A stretch of DNA of 7,545 nucleotides from Candidatus Rokuibacteriota bacterium (lineage in GTDB: Bacteria > Methylomirabilota > Methylomirabilia > Rokubacteriales > CSP1-6), in NCBI GenBank assembly GCA_016206385.1, contig JACQRS010000017.1, forward strand, positions 1 through 7,545, given 5' to 3'. The notes under the pieces are model-generated. The model was not told the origin of the DNA. It was given only the letters and a program-made list of their open reading frames with translations, and ran no database searches. Of this stretch, positions 6,375 through 7,545 are shown piece by piece (the stretch's first letter is position 1; every line of letters starts with the position of its first letter). The position numbers were made by a program, and so were the translations under genes.

Positions 6375-6403
6375 TTGACTGCTGTCGCGGCGCTGCGCTA
6401 AGT
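6375..6403 (+). promoter_or_regulatory. Sigma70-like promoter of the YbgF-like lipoprotein gene
   Basis: TTGACT (6375-6380, five of six to consensus), a 17-nt spacer and CTAAGT (6398-6403); with an 18-nt spacer the -10 would be TAAGTT. It is embedded in the AT-richest intergenic stretch of the right half. Layout and -10 wording closely match the promoter at 3056. Transcription would start near 6410, upstream of ATG 6458 and ATG 6500. Confidence 0.6.
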
Positions 6404-6499
6404 TTCAATTGAGTGAGGCATGCGTGCGGTAAATCCGCCTCCGCTCCAGAAGCGGGGATGGCGTTGCCACGTCGATCCTCCGCGACGGCTCCCGCGCTG

Positions 6500-7249
6500 A
6501 TGGGAGCCGGTCGCCGGGGGTACCGGTGGGCGGTTGTTCTCGTCTCTCTCCTCTTCCTCACCGGGTGCGCCACCCGCGCGTCGGTCCGGCAGTTGAGGAC
6601 TGACGTCACCGCGCTCAAGGCCAAGGTAGAAGACGTGGACCGAAACCTCGCCCAGACCATCTCCTCGGTTCGGGACACGGCGACCGGGCTCGTTCGGCAG
6701 GTCCGCGAAGTCGAGGGTCTGGGTCAGCGGCTGGGGCGTCTCGAGGAGCGGTTGCAGGGTATCGAGACGTCGATCAAGGACGTGAAAGGGACGGTGGATA
6801 CACTGACCGGTCAGATTGCCAAGCTGGTCGAGCGACCCGCCGCCCGGGCCCCCGAAGCTGAATCGGTCGACCGGCTCTACGCATCGGCGCTCATCCATTA
6901 TCAGTCAGGCAACCTCGGCCAGGCGGTGTTGGAGTTCACCGATCTCATCGCCGCCTTCCCCGGCCATCCCACGGCCGAAAATGCCCAGTTCTGGATTGGA
7001 TCGGCCTACTTCGCTCAGCAGGATTTCCGACAGGCCCTCCGGGAGCTCAGCAAGGTGCCCCAGAACTACCCGAGGGGGAACAAGGTGGCGGACGCCCTGT
7101 ACAGGATCGGCCTCTCGCACCGGAGTCTGTTCGAGATGGAGCGGGCGCGCGAGGTGTGGGGACGGTTGATCCGGGAGTTTCCGGAGAGCGACGCCGCCCG
7201 GCTGGCCAGAACCGCCATGGGTGCCAGGGCCCGCCCGCGTCCAAAGTGA
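6500..7249 (+). CDS. ybgF: YbgF/CpoB-like TPR lipoprotein
   Basis: A 249-residue envelope protein. From ATG 6500 it opens with a short basic n-region (GAGRRGYR), hydrophobic core WAVVLVSLLFL and lipobox LTGC with Cys23 (6566-6568); the residue after Cys is Ala, which fits outer-membrane sorting. Residues 28 to about 112 form heptad-like charged/hydrophobic helix (coiled coil, as in YbgF trimerisation regions). Three TPR units follow: about 123-156 (LYASALIHYQSGNLGQAV), 160-193 (AENAQFWIGSAYFAQQDF) and 197-230 (ADALYRIGLSHRSLFEME). In known systems YbgF/CpoB works with Tol-Pal and links envelope constriction to peptidoglycan synthesis. Start choice: 6500 gives a normal lipoprotein signal. ATG 6458 would add 14 residues, and GTG 6413 sits at the predicted transcription start; none has a good Shine-Dalgarno. 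E. coli CpoB is a soluble periplasmic protein, so the lipid anchor is a difference. The gene behind it begins 15 nt after the stop. Confidence 0.85.
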   Translation: MGAGRRGYRWAVVLVSLLFLTGCATRASVRQLRTDVTALKAKVEDVDRNLAQTISSVRDTATGLVRQVREVEGLGQRLGRLEERLQGIETSIKDVKGTVDTLTGQIAKLVERPAARAPEAESVDRLYASALIHYQSGNLGQAVLEFTDLIAAFPGHPTAENAQFWIGSAYFAQQDFRQALRELSKVPQNYPRGNKVADALYRIGLSHRSLFEMERAREVWGRLIREFPESDAARLARTAMGARARPRPK

Positions 7250-7264
7250 AGCACGGGTCTCCTG

Positions 7265-7545
7265 ATGCCTGACAAAAAGCGGCTGATTCTCCTGGGCATT
7301 CTGGTCGTCCTCGGTGTGGCGGCGGCCACGTACACCTGGTATCCGCGTCTTTTCCCGAAAAAGGCGGCGATGCGGCCTCCCGTCCGGATTCTCGAAGCGC
7401 CCAGGCCGGTCGAAGTCCCCGCCGAAAAGCCGGCCCCGGCCGGGCCCGTGGCAAAAGCTCCCGCGCAACCTCCGAAAGCGCCCGCCACCAAGGCCCGCCC
7501 CACCCCACCGCCCGCCGAGACCCCCCCGGCGCGCTTCGGCCTTGA
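7265..7545 (+). CDS. Single-pass membrane protein with Pro/Ala-rich linker, cut by right edge (possible SPOR-domain protein)
   Basis: An open frame from ATG 7265 to the window edge, 93 codons. Seen: a short basic N-terminus (MPDKKR), one transmembrane helix about 7-24 (LILLGILVVLGVAAATYT), then about 65 residues rich in Pro, Ala and Lys (37-90) with no cysteines, typical of a periplasmic spacer. The last visible residues are PPARFGL. In many envelope proteins of this shape such a linker leads into a SPOR peptidoglycan-binding domain, which often opens with a short strand like this, but the domain itself is outside the window, so this is inference. A TonB- or TolA-like protein is the main alternative. 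It follows the YbgF-like gene by 15 nt and is probably co-transcribed. Both face the periplasm, consistent with a shared envelope role. Confidence 0.75.
   Translation, partial: MPDKKRLILLGILVVLGVAAATYTWYPRLFPKKAAMRPPVRILEAPRPVEVPAEKPAPAGPVAKAPAQPPKAPATKARPTPPPAETPPARFGL

Overview
The window is very GC-rich, gene-dense bacterial DNA. The gene families (stand-alone lipoyl carrier beside a two-subunit thiamine-diphosphate dehydrogenase, GAF-containing assembly ATPase, VOC protein, YbgF-type lipoprotein) suggest a diderm soil or groundwater bacterium, for example Rokubacteria/Methylomirabilota or a deltaproteobacterial lineage. This placement is inferred from composition and gene style, not from a marker gene.

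Left part, minus strand, 2911 down to the left edge: a four-gene operon in the order E1 alpha, E1 beta, a 79-residue lipoyl-domain protein, and a short-chain dehydrogenase (SDR) that runs off the window. E1 alpha and E1 beta would decarboxylate a 2-oxoacid (or cleave an acetoin-like substrate) and load the acyl group onto the lipoyl lysine. No E2 acyltransferase core and no E3 is present here. A 50-nt nested palindrome lies between the E1 alpha and E1 beta genes. The last ~125 nt of the SDR, at the window edge, are unusually degenerate and include loss of the catalytic tyrosine.

Middle, plus strand, 3056-5507: a sigma70-like promoter, a ~120-nt structured leader ending in a terminator-like hairpin, and a single 764-residue protein that fuses a GAF sensor domain, an MshEN-like region and a complete GspE/PilB-type ATPase. 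An upstream segment of the leader can pair perfectly with one arm of the terminator-like hairpin. This is attenuator or riboswitch geometry and is the most interesting unexplained element in the window.

Right part: a convergent minus-strand VOC/glyoxalase-like gene (5529-6305), then a divergent plus-strand envelope pair, a YbgF/CpoB-like TPR lipoprotein followed by a single-pass membrane protein with a Pro/Ala-rich linker cut by the right edge (possibly a SPOR-domain protein). A promoter of almost the same form as the one at 3056 precedes this pair.

Apart from the leader, the window holds recognisable families. The novelty candidates are the leader switch, the minimal E1-lipoyl-SDR module and the orphan GAF-ATPase fusion.
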